A DNA stretch of 52,262 nt, from contig NZ_KQ058729.1 in the NCBI RefSeq assembly GCF_000982955.1, positions 1 to 52,262 on the forward strand, read 5' to 3'. A program made the translations under genes and the position numbers. This document shows, one piece after another, positions 51,975 through 52,262 of the stretch; the stretch's first letter is position 1, and each line of letters starts with the position of its first letter. The stretch comes from Micromonospora sp. HK10. GTDB lineage: Bacteria > Actinomycetota > Actinomycetes > Mycobacteriales > Micromonosporaceae. The notes under the pieces are model-generated. The model was not told the origin of the DNA. It made no database searches and saw only the letters and a program-made list of their open reading frames with translations.

Positions 51975-52262
51975 GCGGTTGTCCTCCTCCTCGCACCCGC
52001 CGTCCATCTCACCACCGGCGGGCGCGCGCCGCAGGCCGGCCGGTTCCATCCTCGGCCGGCACCGGGCCGTCGTACGTCCGGGCCGGTTCGCGCAGAGCCG
52101 GGCCCGGAGCGGAATTGATCCACTCCGGTTGCCGCAATCCGGCCTCTCCACAGCGCCCGAGGCCCCCGTTTGCGGTATCCCGGGCGGACCTCCCACGACG
52201 AGCGCCGGCGACCCGGCCCGCCACGACGAGCGCCGGCGACCGGCCCCGCCGGGGCGGCCGGC
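51975..52262. other. gene-free right end with a short tandem repeat
   Basis: Nothing coding is seen. ACGACGAGCGCCGGCGACC occurs twice in tandem between about 52196 and 52250. Confidence 0.5.

Overview
The window looks like chromosome of a high-GC filamentous actinobacterium, most likely Micromonosporaceae (inference). The evidence is very GC-rich coding sequence, GTG/TTG starts, GTGA/ATGA overlaps, Tat-exported and CBM2-bearing secreted enzymes, an actinobacterial MrpA-MrpB fusion, a class I nrdAB operon behind a cobalamin riboswitch, and a CebR-type box before a GH6 cellulase.

Positions 1-21700 are a mosaic accessory region. It holds a remnant resembling a Pycsar-type membrane effector, a Tn3-family transposase remnant, a large secreted M4-M28 double metalloprotease with a divergent LuxR/LAL regulator, a frameshifted copy of a gene found intact at 41843, an ECF sigma factor with a membrane partner, a conserved two-gene hypothetical operon, an AbiEii-type toxin pair, a headless DUF4143 ATPase, and an Rhs polymorphic toxin with an Imm7 immunity gene. 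The modules are punctuated by direct copies of the promoter plus 5' half of a tRNA-Arg(CCT) gene, cut at the anticodon loop (8207-8355, 13874-14022, partial at 15277-15406, degenerate at 21665-21699). Behind the second copy is a collapsed, internally deleted duplicate of the preceding module (to about 14265).

Positions 21700-37330 hold metabolic and stress genes: flavin reductase, arylamine N-acetyltransferase, a LacI regulator with its own operator, an ECF41 sigma factor with DoxX and an NDH-2-like flavoprotein, the mrpABCDEFG Na+/H+ antiporter operon with a possible DtxR/IdeR-like box, a KhtT-like regulatory subunit, a truncated F420-dependent reductase, and a partner-switching cluster (RsbU phosphatase interrupted by an amber codon, STAS protein, RsbW-like kinase, small MerR regulator).

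Positions 37331-52262 hold nrdAB with its B12 riboswitch, the intact hypothetical paralog, a degenerate kinase-like protein, the GH6-CBM2 cellulase, a nucleotidyltransferase, a three-gene set (15-cysteine protein, Tat-exported protein, MauE-like redox membrane protein), a FUSC-type exporter, a methyltransferase, a second RsbW-like ATPase and an aldo/keto reductase. The cysteine-rich/Tat/MauE set and the tRNA-half module boundaries are the best candidates for undescribed biology.
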